DNA of 64,000 nt from JBFHNV01 sp041593595 (GTDB lineage Bacteria > Pseudomonadota > Gammaproteobacteria > HK1), in NCBI GenBank assembly GCA_041593595.1, contig JBFHNV010000003.1, positions 30,075 through 94,074 of the forward strand. The letters are read 5' to 3'. The notes under the pieces were generated by a model. That model was not told the DNA's origin. It saw nothing but the letters and a program-made list of their open reading frames with translations, and did no database searches. This document shows, one piece after another, positions 42,240-51,958 of this stretch. A program made the translations under genes and the position numbers. Each line of letters opens with the position of its first letter. Position 1 is the stretch's first letter.

Positions 42240-43078
42240 GTGGTGTTCTCCTTGTCGCGATTCTGCCGTGGACGGGTCGCGTCCGACGCGGCCGCGCCGG
42301 GCGCGTTCCTGCGTGCCGCGCGCCCGGCGAGGAACGCCTGCATGAGACGCTGCGGCTCGCCGCCGGCCATCGCCTCCACCTGGTAGCGGCGCATCTCGGC
42401 CATGAGGCGGGTGCGCTCCATCTGCCGGGCGCGCACCTCGCGCAGGCGTCGCACGTTCGCGCCCAGGGCGCGCGCGGGCTTGGTCGCGAGCTCGTCCGCC
42501 AGCGCTCGCGCCGCGGCGCGAAGCGCCCCGGGCGCCGCGAGCCGGTGCACGAGACCGATGCGCAGGGCCTCGTCCGCGGGCACCGGTCGGCCGGTGAGGA
42601 CGACCTCCAGCATCCGCGAGTCGAACACATGCGCCGACAGCCAGTCGCTGCCGGTCATGGCCGGCAGCCCCACGTCGATCTCGGCCATGATCAGGCGTGC
42701 ATGCTCGCTCGCGACGCGGAGATCGCAATGCATGGCGAGCTCGAGGCCGCCGCCGGCGGTGACGCCGTTGAGGGCCGCGATCACGGGCTTCGGCAGCTCG
42801 AGGAAGGCCTGGAACATGCGGTCCCAGGACCCGATCCAGGCCCGGGACCGCGCCTCACCCACGTCTCCGCTCTCGGCGAGATCCTGTCCCGCGCAGAAGG
42901 CCCGCTCGCCGGCGCCGGTGATCACGAGGACTTGCGTCTCGGAATCCCCCGCGGCCTCCTGCAGCGCGTCGGCGAGCGCATGGCGTAGTCCGAGGTCCAG
43001 CGCGTTGAGCCGCGACGGGCGGTTCAGCGTGAGCGTGGTCACGCCGGCGTCGTGGTCGATGTGCAGGCAACCCGGCAT
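42236..43078 (-). CDS. Enoyl-CoA hydratase/isomerase family protein (second of pair)
   Basis: 280 residues. VTTLTLNRPSRLNALDL, VLVITGAGERAFCAGQDLAES, and ALNGVTAGGGLELAMHCDLRVASEHARLIMAEIDVGLPA mark a crotonase. The C-terminal helical part is arginine-rich (GANVRRLREVRARQMERTRLM). It ends by overlapping the next hydratase by four bases, so the pair is translated together and may act on successive or alternative CoA thioesters. The two share fold but differ in the active-site loops, so they are not a recent tandem duplication. Confidence 0.85.
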   Translation of the reverse strand: MPGCLHIDHDAGVTTLTLNRPSRLNALDLGLRHALADALQEAAGDSETQVLVITGAGERAFCAGQDLAESGDVGEARSRAWIGSWDRMFQAFLELPKPVIAALNGVTAGGGLELAMHCDLRVASEHARLIMAEIDVGLPAMTGSDWLSAHVFDSRMLEVVLTGRPVPADEALRIGLVHRLAAPGALRAAARALADELATKPARALGANVRRLREVRARQMERTRLMAEMRRYQVEAMAGGEPQRLMQAFLAGRAARRNAPGAAASDATRPRQNRDKENTT

Positions 43079-43134
43079 GACGCGAGTCTATCCGACGCGG
43101 AGCCCCCGGCGTGGCGCCGGCGGCAGCGCCCCCC

Positions 43135-43857
43135 TCACCCGAACCGCCGCGGGCACAGCCCCGCGTGGAACCAGCTGACGAAGCTGTAGAAGTCGTGCAC
43201 CGGCAGGCCGAGATCGCGGGCGACGTCGGCGGAGTACGGCGACATGTTGGTGCACTCGAGCACGACGGCGCCGACGTCCGGATGCGCCGACACGAGCCGC
43301 CGCGCCGCACCGACCACATCCTCGCGCGCCTGCTCCGGGTCCAGCGTCAGCTCGTCGCCGAGGATCACCCGGCTGAGCTCGGCGCCGGAGTCGGTGCCCT
43401 CCACCGGCGTGTCCGGGCTCGCGCCGGCGGCGCGCAGGTGCTCCTCGCCGAGGCTCGCCGCGCAAACCGTGACCACGCCCACCCGCCGCCCCGGCGGCAG
43501 CAGGGACTGCACCCACGGGACCTGCATCAGGCACGACGCCGCCACCGGCACCCCGCAGGCCTCGGCCAGCTCGCGCTGGTAGCGCACCAGGAACCCGCAG
43601 TTCGTGGTGATACCGTCGGCGCCCATGGCGACCAGCTCCCGGGCGCCGGCGAGGAAGTCGTCCAGCAGGCCCCGGGCGCCCTCCCGCACCACCCGCTCGG
43701 GTGTCGCGCCGGGGATCACCTTGTAGAGCATCGGGAACGGCCAGGTGCGTGCGTTGCCGCCGTCGCCGGGGATGCGCGGGAAGCGCGACTCCAGCATCAG
43801 GATGCCGACGCTGGCGCCCTGGATGCTGCGTCCGCCGCGAACCTGCCGGGGCTGCAC
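43135..43857 (-). CDS. Asp/Glu racemase-fold protein with both catalytic cysteines
   Basis: 240 residues. Catalytic cysteines are present in ITTNCGFLVRYQRE and VLECTNMSPYSADVA. VVREGARGLLDDFLAGARELVAMGADG is the family helix before the first cysteine. Members include aspartate racemases, maleate isomerases and arylmalonate decarboxylases. A longer frame reaches 44100, but its first 80 residues overlap the cyclodeaminase gene; the GTG at 43857, 17 bases after that gene's stop, with an upstream GGGG, is the better start. In contrast to the homologue at 3976-4722 this one keeps both catalytic cysteines. Confidence 0.8.
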   Translation of the reverse strand: MQPRQVRGGRSIQGASVGILMLESRFPRIPGDGGNARTWPFPMLYKVIPGATPERVVREGARGLLDDFLAGARELVAMGADGITTNCGFLVRYQRELAEACGVPVAASCLMQVPWVQSLLPPGRRVGVVTVCAASLGEEHLRAAGASPDTPVEGTDSGAELSRVILGDELTLDPEQAREDVVGAARRLVSAHPDVGAVVLECTNMSPYSADVARDLGLPVHDFYSFVSWFHAGLCPRRFG

Positions 43858-43873
43858 GGTCGTTCCCCGTGCC

Positions 43874-44863
43874 TCAGCCGGCCAGCGGCTCGCCCAGCCC
43901 GGCGTCCCGGGCATGCCGGAACGCGAGCCAGGCGGCGGCGAGATCGGCGATGGCCATGCCGCGGAACACGAAGGCCGTGCGCTGGTCCTCGCCGGTGCGC
44001 CCCGGATGCTCCCCGGCCACCAGCGCGCCGAGATCCGTGTCCACCGCCGCTGCCGGAAGCATCGGGTGGGGGAGCGCCGCCTCCTGGGCACGATCGTCAA
44101 CGGCGACCACGTCGAAGTCGGCGAGGCCCGGGCGCCAGCAGCGGCCGAGATCGCAGGCGGTGACGAAAGCGCCCGGAGTCACCCGCGCCGGGTCCAGGAA
44201 CGGCGTGAGCCCCTCGGCGGCGGGCACCGAGGTGACGATGACATCGGCCTCGCCCAGGCACTCCTCGGCGCCGGCGTGCACGTGGGCCTCGGCGCCGTGG
44301 CGCTCGCGGGCGAGGCGGGCGAGCTCGCGAGCGCTTCGTTCGCCGCGCGAGATGGCGTGCACGGTGTGCACCGGGTGCTCGGCGGCGAACGCGGCCAGGT
44401 GACGCCGGGCCTGCTCGCCGCAGCCCACGAACACGAGGCGGCGCACCGCCCGGCACGCCAGGTGGCGGGCGGCGAGCACGCTCAGCGCGGCGGTGCGCAC
44501 ACCGGTGATCCAGGCGCCGTCCAGGATCGCGAGCGGCATGCCGGTCTCGCCGTCCATCAGCGTGACGGTGGAGCCGATGTGAGGCAGGCCCCGGGCGTGG
44601 TTGCCCGCGTCGAGGCCCACCGCCTTGACGATGGCGCACGGCGGCGACTCGCTCGCGGCCAGCATGCACATGAACAGCCGCCCCGGCGCCGGGCAGATGC
44701 TCGACTTGGGCGCGCTGAAGGCGCGTCCCCGCGCCACCTCGCGAAGCGCCGACGCGATGGCGTCGGCCACCGCCGGCAACGGCACGCCCGCGTGCTCCAG
44801 CGCCACCGCCGAGAGGTGGACCGGCGGCGCCATCGGCTCTCTCGTGCCCCCTGCGGCTCCCAT
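43874..44863 (-). CDS. Ornithine cyclodeaminase / mu-crystallin family protein
   Basis: 329 residues. NAD-binding Rossmann motif RRLVFVGCGEQARRHLAAF, substrate block CAIVKAVGLDAGNHARGLPHIGSTVTLMDG and the hinge PLAILDGAWITGVRTAALSVLAARHLA are typical. Members convert ornithine to proline, reduce cyclic imines or act as alanine dehydrogenases. The ATG at 44863 lies three bases after the hydroxyacid dehydrogenase stop, so they are co-translated. A cyclic-imine or opine-like intermediate would fit the RidA-family genes beyond. Confidence 0.85.
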   Translation of the reverse strand: MGAAGGTREPMAPPVHLSAVALEHAGVPLPAVADAIASALREVARGRAFSAPKSSICPAPGRLFMCMLAASESPPCAIVKAVGLDAGNHARGLPHIGSTVTLMDGETGMPLAILDGAWITGVRTAALSVLAARHLACRAVRRLVFVGCGEQARRHLAAFAAEHPVHTVHAISRGERSARELARLARERHGAEAHVHAGAEECLGEADVIVTSVPAAEGLTPFLDPARVTPGAFVTACDLGRCWRPGLADFDVVAVDDRAQEAALPHPMLPAAAVDTDLGALVAGEHPGRTGEDQRTAFVFRGMAIADLAAAWLAFRHARDAGLGEPLAG

Positions 44864-44865
44864 GG

Positions 44866-45858
44866 TCAGTAGTCGCGCGCGAGACGCACGCGGTTGCGCA
44901 GGCGCCGGCCCGCGAGCAGGCGCGCGGCGTTGTCGAAGAACAGGTCCAGCGTGCGCGGGATGTAGCGCTCGCAGTCGTCGGTGGAGCAGTGCGGCACCAC
45001 CACCAGGTTGGGCGCGGTCCACAGGGGCGAGTCGCCCGGCAACGGCTCCGGGTCGAACACGTCGAGCACCGCGCCCGAGAGGTGGCCGTCGCGCAGGCGC
45101 TCCACCAGCGCCTCGTAGTCCACGAGGCGCGCGCGGCCCATGTTCACGAGGCCCGCGCCGCGTTTCATGAGCCCCAGGCGACGCCGGTCGATGAGGTTCT
45201 CGGTCTCGGCGGTGAGCGGCGCCATCACCAGCACGAAGTCCGCCTCGGGCAGGACCTCGTCGATGCGGGCAGCAGGCACGACGTGCTCGGCATATCGATG
45301 GGGCCGCCCGGAGCGGGTCACGCCGAGCACCCGCATGGCAAGGCGTTTCTTCAGCCAGCGTGCGGCCGCGCCGCCCAGCCCGCCGAGGCCGACGATCAAC
45401 GCCGTGCGCCCTTCCACCGTCGTCGAGAAGCGCTTCTCCCACACGCGCTCGCGCTGACGGGTGGCGAGGAACGGCAGCCCGTGGCCCAGCATGAGCACGG
45501 CCGTGGCGGCGAACTCCGCCGCCTTCGGGCCGTGGACGCCGCTGTTGTTGGTGAGGGCGAGCCCGCGCGGCACCCAGTCGAAGGGGCGCAGGTGCTCGAC
45601 GCCGGCGCTGGTGAGCTGGATCCAGCGCAGCCGCGGGGCCAGCGCGCGCAGGTCCTCGCGAGGGAACGTCCACCCGATCATCGCGTCCGCGCCGGCGGCG
45701 CCGGCGTCGAAGCGGTCCAGATCCCAGCTCCAGTCGAAGTCCACCCGGCCGGAAATCCCCGGGTGGCGGCGGCACGCCGCCTCGACGCGCTGCTCGGTTA
45801 CCCAGAACACCTCCGGCTGGGTCGTGAGCGCGCAGACGTGGACGGCGAGCCGGCTCAC
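44866..45858 (-). CDS. D-isomer-specific 2-hydroxyacid dehydrogenase
   Basis: 330 residues. NAD site ALIVGLGGLGGAAARWLKKRL, catalytic Arg in LVNMGRARLVD, Glu in DVFDPEPLPGDSPLW and His in LVVVPHCSTDD are all present, with LTNNSGVHGPKAAEFAATAVLMLGHGL before the nucleotide domain. It would interconvert a 2-keto acid and a D-2-hydroxy acid. GTG start at 45858 with a GAGGGGG site; an ATG at 45912 is possible. First gene of the leftward run that ends near 36220; its upstream neighbour is the left copy of the duplicated RidA promoter. Confidence 0.85.
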   Translation of the reverse strand: MSRLAVHVCALTTQPEVFWVTEQRVEAACRRHPGISGRVDFDWSWDLDRFDAGAAGADAMIGWTFPREDLRALAPRLRWIQLTSAGVEHLRPFDWVPRGLALTNNSGVHGPKAAEFAATAVLMLGHGLPFLATRQRERVWEKRFSTTVEGRTALIVGLGGLGGAAARWLKKRLAMRVLGVTRSGRPHRYAEHVVPAARIDEVLPEADFVLVMAPLTAETENLIDRRRLGLMKRGAGLVNMGRARLVDYEALVERLRDGHLSGAVLDVFDPEPLPGDSPLWTAPNLVVVPHCSTDDCERYIPRTLDLFFDNAARLLAGRRLRNRVRLARDY

Positions 45859-45982
45859 CGGCGTCGCCCCCTCACCGGGCGCTGCGTGCGGCGTCGCCCT
45901 TCCCGCGGGCATCGCGCCCGCGCCGGTCCACAGCGCGTACCACGCCCGGCACCCGCCCCGCAGTCCGAAGATGCACCTGTTC

Positions 45983-46148
45983 CGCCCGCCGGCATGCCCG
46001 CATCTACTCCGTTCTCGCGACCCCTATGATGCCGCGCCGCCCGCCGGGGGAGGAAGTCGACCGTCATGGCGTCCTTCGCGAACGAGCGTGCCTGCTGCTG
46101 GCCCGAGGGCCACGGAGACTGGTACCGGCACCTGGCGTCCAAGCACGG
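45983..46148 (+). repeat. Left copy of duplicated RidA promoter and 5' end
   Basis: This stretch aligns with 53652-53818 at a constant offset of about 7670 bases. Shared blocks include CGCCCGCCGGCATGC, CCCCTAT(A/G)ATGCCGCG with a -10-like TATGAT/TATAAT, the ribosome-site region and the first 83 coding bases, which differ at six positions. Homology ends sharply at 46148. The two copies bracket 46149-53651. Confidence 0.8.
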
Positions 46149-46287
46149 CGGACAAGGCGAACGGGCGCCCGACTTCTTCGGGCGACACCAGAATGGACCG
46201 CGCCCCGGGATGCGCGCCCGGGCGGGGAGTGTCCAGTGGGTCGGCAGGCCTCGATGGCGGATGACGTTGCGAGGGGACGTTCGCTGA
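46066..46287 (+). pseudogene. Truncated 5' fragment of a RidA-type gene
   Basis: The ATG at 46066 begins 28 residues (MASFANERACCWPEGHGDWY onwards to KHG) matching the start of the intact triple-RidA protein at 53736 with four or so changes. After 46148 the frame continues through unrelated, arginine-rich sequence to a stop at 46285-46287. No RidA fold can form. The TATGAT box at 46025-46030 may still drive transcription. It is the remnant of a duplication or insertion event. Confidence 0.7.
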
Positions 46288-46862
46288 CGGGCGCGCGGCG
46301 ATTGCGCTGACGAGAAGGTCGCACCCCCGCGCAACCGCCCCTGCGAGGCCGAAGCGACAACGCGCCACGCACGGCCGCATTCGTGATCGATTGACGAGCC
46401 CATGCGCCGCCGCGGTCAACTCGTTACCAGGACCCACGTCCACGTCGGTGACTGGAACCGCCCCCGACTCGACACCCCAAGGGCCATGCGGGCGACTTCG
46501 TGGTTTTGGAAAAGGTTTCCTGGGCGAATGTCGGGATTCTTTACACATGGCCAAACGACGCCGCCCTGACCAGAGAGACATTCTCGCAAATGCCTGTAAT
46601 CGTTGTGTATTTTGTTGCGTAGCACGAATAGTGCCTGTGACACCGGCAACGACCCGTAGAGCGCGCCCTGAGCGTCACCGACCAACTCTCCAGCCCCGCT
46701 TGGCTGCTGGAGTCTTGCGACGGCTAGTCCTGCACCGCACCCCCAGGACCGGAAGCGACCGTCATCTTCACGGGTGTCAGCGCAGCGGGATCGAGAACCA
46801 GACAATCAACAATACGGCCGGCTGCAAGCCGACCTCGACCGGCGATCCCAAAGGATTCAGGC
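46288..46862. other. 575-base gene-free leader of the PEP-CTERM gene
   Basis: No convincing gene. Its right half is more AT-rich than most of the window (for example around 46500-46640). GGAAAAGGTTTCC at about 46507-46519 is a short inverted repeat. I looked for a sigma-54 promoter, as described for some PEP-CTERM genes, and could not find one with correct GG-N10-GC spacing. A weak AAAGGA ribosome site precedes the ATG at 46863. Confidence 0.4.
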
Positions 46863-49800
46863 ATGGCTTTGAAGGATGGCAGGCATGGTTTGGCCATGCC
46901 CCTGTTGGCGGTGATGGGTGCATTGGGCTCTGGCCCGCTCGCCGCGGAAACCGTGATCGACACCGCAGCCGTGTTCGCGGCCAGGGGTGCCAGCCAATAC
47001 GGGACCGGCGCGGCAAATACTTTCTCCGCGCACAACTTCTTCGGCGTCGACATCGATACCGGCAGCATGTCCTTCGGTGGTATCGAGGAGACCTTCGTGG
47101 GGGATTTCGGGGCCAAGGCAACCGTCGAGCTCGATGCGCGTTTCGGTCTGGAGACCAACTTCGTGTTCGACACCGGCAGCGTCGACGTCACCTTGCCCTA
47201 CAGCCTGAAGCTCGATCTCGACGACGCTGGCAACAACCACTACAACCTCGGCACCCAGTTCAGCTTCGCCGACACCAGCCAGTTCAGCAGCAACTTCGCC
47301 GACTTCTCGTTCGATTCCAGGGTGGTGATCGACGTCGACCGGGCCAGCGTCGTCGCGAGCGCCTGCCTGTTCGGCTGCTTCCTGGACAGCGTCGAGCTGG
47401 TCCCCACGGTCCTGCGCTCCTTCGACGCGGAATTGCCACTCCTGTCCTTCGATTCAGGCACCAACACCACCAGAGTGTTTGGGGCCACGCCGCAGCTGGG
47501 TGCGGAGGTCAGCGTTCCGCTGAAGACCACTGCCCCCACCGTGGATGCCACGTTCGAGTCACAGATCAACGTGCCGGGTGACCCCAATGAAGCCGAGCGG
47601 GTGAACGTGATCACCGCGGAGGTGTCCACCGGGCTGACCAACAAGGCCGACAAGGACGCGGGTCTGGCCGTAGGCACGGAGCTCGCGGAGCTGCGCTTTG
47701 CGCCGCCGGGCGACAAGCTCGACGTCACCGTGACCGGCACCGCTGCCACGGCGTTCAGCACGACCCGCAACCAGGATGTGGTCGCCCTGGAGCTCGACGT
47801 GGACGGCATTGCCAGCGCGGTTGGCCTGCCACTACCCCCCGGTGGCGCCACGTTCTCGGCAGGCCCGCTGGACGTCACGGTGGACATCCTGGACTTCGAC
47901 TTCGGGCCTGCGCTGGGCGTCGAGCAGGCGCTCACCTTCGACGCCAGGCCATCGATGACCCTGGCGTTCGATCGGGAGGTGGGCTACTCCTTCACCGACT
48001 CACAGGGCAACACCGTGCAGGACACACGGTCGAGTGTGACCTTCGACCCGATGGCGATCACCAGTCTCCAGGTGACCGCGGACCGGGAGGTGGGCGTGAC
48101 GCCGACCTTCAGCCTGTCGCCGACGCTGCGCAACAACCTGGATCTGACCCTGCGGCCCAAGGCCACGGTCAGCGCCGTCTCCGGAAGCGTGGATCTCGAT
48201 GGCACGGTCATCGCGAATTTCGATCCGCTGTACGAAAAGGAGCTCACCGCCGGAGTGGCCCCGTCGAAAGTGGCGGACATCTTCGATCAGGTGTTCGGGC
48301 TCGACGGCACCGGCCGTGATCTGGGCACCCTCGAGCGGTTCACCATTGCAGCCGGCAAGGTGCTGGCCGGTGACAGTGCCGACAACGCCCTGGACCCGGT
48401 GAGCACGGTTGGCAACAGTGCCACGTACTCGGTCGACTTCAACCAGGCAAATGGCCCGGCCCGCACCGTCAAGCAGCTGCCGGGAGGGCAGATCTACCGG
48501 GGGAGCCAGCCCACCTACCGGGAGGTAACCGAAAAGGCGATCTCCTTCCAATTCGCCTCCGATCTGCTGATCCCGTTCCAACCAATCGTCCTCCCCCCGT
48601 AGTCAAGAACGTCGCCCAACCAGGCGACCGCTTCGGCGACCTGCCGAGCCCCATCACCGTGAGCACGACCAGCGACAGACCCGACCGGTTTGATCCGGTC
48701 GAATCAGGGCGTACCGTATCGAGCCCTGGAACAGCAACGGGCTGCTTCAAAGATTTTCCGACCGTTTGCGCTAAGTTTCCCGGCGTCGCGACCGAAGATC
48801 AGAGGATCACCCAGCACTTCGAGGATCTCCTCACAACCCAAACCTTGACGCGCTCCGCAGGCGTCGGCTCGGACCAGGCGCTGTTCCTCGACTTCGACCT
48901 GCTCTCCGGCGGCGCCACCGGCCGCGACCTGGACATCTTCAACCAGGTGAACTTCCGCATCCCGGCGCGGTGGCGCCCGGGGACCTGGATTTCGCGAGCC
49001 ACGTGTTCAACCGGCCTGGAGGCGGGCTGTCCAACGACCCGCTTGCCCTCCCGGCCTTCGAGACCCTGTCGTTCGGGCACGGCGCCAACTCCCACATGGG
49101 ACGATTGCTGACCGCTCTCGGCGACAACGACGGCCTGTCCCTGGACATCCGATACGGCGACGGCAGCAGCGGCAACAGCAGTTTCTCCTTCCAGTTCGAT
49201 CCGCGCGATCCGTCCTGCGGCAGTTTCCACACCATCGATTCGAACTGTGTGTTCAACTTCGCCGACGACTTCCTGTTCGCGCAGCCCGGGCTCTTCGGTA
49301 CCGAGCCGCTCATCGATGCCCAGCTGATGAATCCGCAGGGATACATGTCGACGATCGGGCTCTGGGATTTCACGATCAGCGGCCTGGACGTGAACGTGGC
49401 AGACCGTGAATCGCTGATCTCGAATCTGATCGACAACGTGGACCTGGCGCTGAACCTCGGCCTCACCTTCACCGACCCCGCGTACAACGGCTTGTTCTTC
49501 ATCGCGACGGACCATCTCCACAACGACCCCTCGTCGCAACAGACGGTCGACGTGGTGGCCAGCGGCGGCAGCACCACCCGGGTCAACGCCCGGGAGGCCC
49601 CCGGGACCCCACCGCCGCCGGTTGCCGCGCCGATGCCGCCGCCAGAGGATCCCGTGAACAATCCGCCACCGGCTGCGGACGTGGAACGGATCGCCACCTG
49701 CACCCGGACGTCCTGCGACGACGGCACGCCGCTGGTGAAGGTGACGACAACCAACTTCCTGACTGGCGAGACGGTCGAGGAATCCGTCAGCGCATCGGCG

Positions 49801-50658
49801 TTCCTGGCGACGAGGAACCAGGTGCAACCACTGGTGGCAAAACCACCCGCGACACCGCCGGCCGTGCCAGCGGGGCTGCCTGCCGGCATCCTCCCCCAGA
49901 ACGCCCTGGCGCCGACCTCGGACCGGGGTGCTGTCTTCGGCTTCGACTTCGCCACCGTGGACGGCTGGGGTTCGAACCAGCAGCTCGATCAGCTGGTGTT
50001 CAATGCCGGCGGGTTCCTGCAGGACGGCACGACGCCATGCAGTGCCGGCGTCAGCGGCCTGCGTGACGGCCAGGTGCTGGCACAGGCCCCTGTGGGTGCC
50101 GCCCTGGGCCCGCCCGTTGGCCTGCAACGCAACGGCAACTCCTACGCCGCCCTCGCCGACTGCTTCCAGCGTCAAGTGGCCGGCGGGGTCTACGGCGTGG
50201 ACGCCTTCACCTACCTGGGAGTGCCGTACGCGCCGACGTTCGACCTGTCAATCGACGGTCCACGGTTCACTTCGCTGACCATGCCGTTGATTGGTGACAA
50301 TCTGCTGCTGACGCAGAAGCTCTCCATCCAGCTGTGGGACGAGCAGCTCAATGAATTCAGTTTCGCGGGCCTGCTGGACGTGGGCGGCATCTACCGCTTC
50401 GACGATCCGATTTCGCGCTTCAGGATCGCCGGCCTCGACATCAACCTGTTCAACCTTGATTCCGACGGCAGCTTCATCGACCGCAGCCGCGGCCTGCTGT
50501 TTGGTTTCACCGTCACGGAGCCTGGCACGGTGATCAGCTTCACCGCCCAGCGGGTGCAGGCGCAGGTGCCGGCCCCGGCAACGGTTTGGCTGCTCCTGCT
50601 TGGCACGGGTGTGCTGCTGTGGCGACGCCACCATCGGCGGCGCCCCATCCACACCTGA
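46863..50658 (+). pseudogene. Large PEP-CTERM surface protein gene, broken by two apparent single-base deletions
   Basis: Three consecutive frames read as one protein. Frame A (46863-48602) starts with a signal peptide (MPLLAVMGALGSGPLAAET) and 550 residues of Asp/Thr-rich beta sequence, stopping just after a six-C run at 48593-48598. One added C carries it into frame B (VVKNVAQPGDRFGDLPSP, on through DQALFLDFDLLSGGATGRDL and NFRIP). One added G near 48973 carries it into frame C (VAPGDLDFASHVFNRPGGG) to 50658. Frame C ends VPAPATVWLLLLGTGVLLWR plus arginines, a PEP-CTERM exosortase signal. Restored length is about 1265 residues. It is either a pseudogene or has two base-call errors. Confidence 0.72.
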
Positions 50659-50796
50659 GCGCAAGGGACCAGGTGGACACGACCCGCGCCCCGCCGCCAG
50701 CACCGGCCAGCCGCTCGCATCTCACGGCGGGCGGGCAGCTTCGCTGCGACCAGCACGGGGACATACGCACTTCAGCCCCGATCACGTCGGCGGGAC

Positions 50797-50810
50797 AGGT
50801 GAAAACACCT
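50797..50810. terminator. Small hairpin between convergent genes
   Basis: AGGTG-AAAA-CACCT forms a five-base stem in the 209-base gap between the convergent PEP-CTERM and patatin genes. It is the only distinct symmetric element I see there. Confidence 0.25.
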
Positions 50811-50867
50811 CGACCTGCCCCGGCCGGTAACGTCCACCCGGCCCGTGCCTGCCTGAGCGGATCCGGG

Positions 50868-51716
50868 CTAGCCGAGCAGCGCGCGGATGGCCTCGATGTG
50901 CGCCCGCGCAGCGGCGGCACCGGCTTCGAAGAACGCGTGGCCCTCGTCGAAGCGAAGGGGTGAGGCTGGCAGCTGCGGGCGCACCACGAGGTCGCAGGCA
51001 GCGATGCTGAGCGCCGTCTCCTCCCTGCCAGCGAGCAGGAAATTACGAAGCGGCCCGGGCATGAAGGGCTCGATGGACTCGGAGCTCGGCTGGGTATCCG
51101 TCGCGATCACCACATCGGGGGCGTGCATCCGGCGCAGCGCCCGCGCCGGGATGGGCCCGAAGTGGACCAGATCCACGAACTCCTCCCCGTCGACCTCGGC
51201 CGGAGAGAACACCACCGGAATGGCGCTGGAGGCACGGATGGCATCGAGGATCCGGGTGTCGTCAGTAAACACGTGGGCCTCGACGCTCTCGCGCAGGTGC
51301 TCGAGAAAGCCGGGCATCAAGAGTCGTTCCCATCGTATGGGCGCGCTCACCCGGCCGGCCACGCACACGAACGGAATGCGGCAGTCCCCGATCCGGGCGT
51401 CCCCGATCAGCGGCTGCAGATGACGTTCCAGCTGCTGCTCGAGCAGGCCGCCGTGCAGCCCGGAACGCAACGGCCGGGCACTCAGCCGGACCACCCGTGC
51501 CGGCGACAGGTCCGAGGTGACCTGCTTCATCACCGCCGGTGAGTGGCCGAGCGCATAGAGTGCCGCCACGATGGCACCCATGCTGCTGCCAGCGATGCAG
51601 CCCGGTCGCAGCGCCTGCTCCTCGAGCACGTCGAGCACGCCGATGTTGGCGAGCCCGCAGGCCGCCCCGCCCGACAGCACCAGCCCCCAGGACCGTTGAT
51701 GTGATGATTGTTGCAT
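50868..51716 (-). CDS. Patatin-like phospholipase (RssA-like) with degenerate motifs
   Basis: 282 residues. The nucleophile elbow AGSSMGAIVAALYALGHS is intact (GxSxG). The oxyanion loop, normally GGGxRG, reads SGGAACGLANIGVL, so its Arg is replaced. The acid motif, normally DGG or DGA, reads FVDLVHFGPIP, keeping Asp only. The layout resembles RssA/YchK proteins. It may be a weak esterase or a non-enzymatic relative. It lies downstream of the pentapeptide gene on the same strand, 242 bases away, within the block bounded by the RidA duplication. Confidence 0.78.
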   Translation of the reverse strand: MQQSSHQRSWGLVLSGGAACGLANIGVLDVLEEQALRPGCIAGSSMGAIVAALYALGHSPAVMKQVTSDLSPARVVRLSARPLRSGLHGGLLEQQLERHLQPLIGDARIGDCRIPFVCVAGRVSAPIRWERLLMPGFLEHLRESVEAHVFTDDTRILDAIRASSAIPVVFSPAEVDGEEFVDLVHFGPIPARALRRMHAPDVVIATDTQPSSESIEPFMPGPLRNFLLAGREETALSIAACDLVVRPQLPASPLRFDEGHAFFEAGAAAARAHIEAIRALLG

Positions 51717-51958
51717 GCGCGTAGCGTCTGGCAGCGGGTGGCGCTCTACGATTCTTCAACGACGCCACTCAGCGCCGAGTATTGCATGATTCTCCAAGCC
51801 GCGACAAAGCCGTCCGGGGTGCGACGGCGGATGACTTCGTGACGTTGGCGATTGACCCGCATCAACATCCCGCCGGGCCGGTCCGGAGCATCGAAATCCT
51901 CGTGCTCGGTGCGGCAATGCGAGGCGCGAAGGTTGCTGCCGCGGGGCTGGCAGGGCAC

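Noticed and set aside
42236..43078. Recent tandem duplication of the two enoyl-CoA hydratase genes
   Set aside because: They share fold motifs but differ widely in sequence and active-site loops, so they are not a recent copy pair.
46640..46720. Possible sigma-54 promoter upstream of the PEP-CTERM gene
   Set aside because: TTGG and TTGC blocks exist but the GG-to-GC spacing is 13, not 10.
49970..50000. GGTTCGAACC-type sequence resembling a tRNA T-loop
   Set aside because: It lies inside the coding frame of the PEP-CTERM gene and there is no acceptor or anticodon arm around it.
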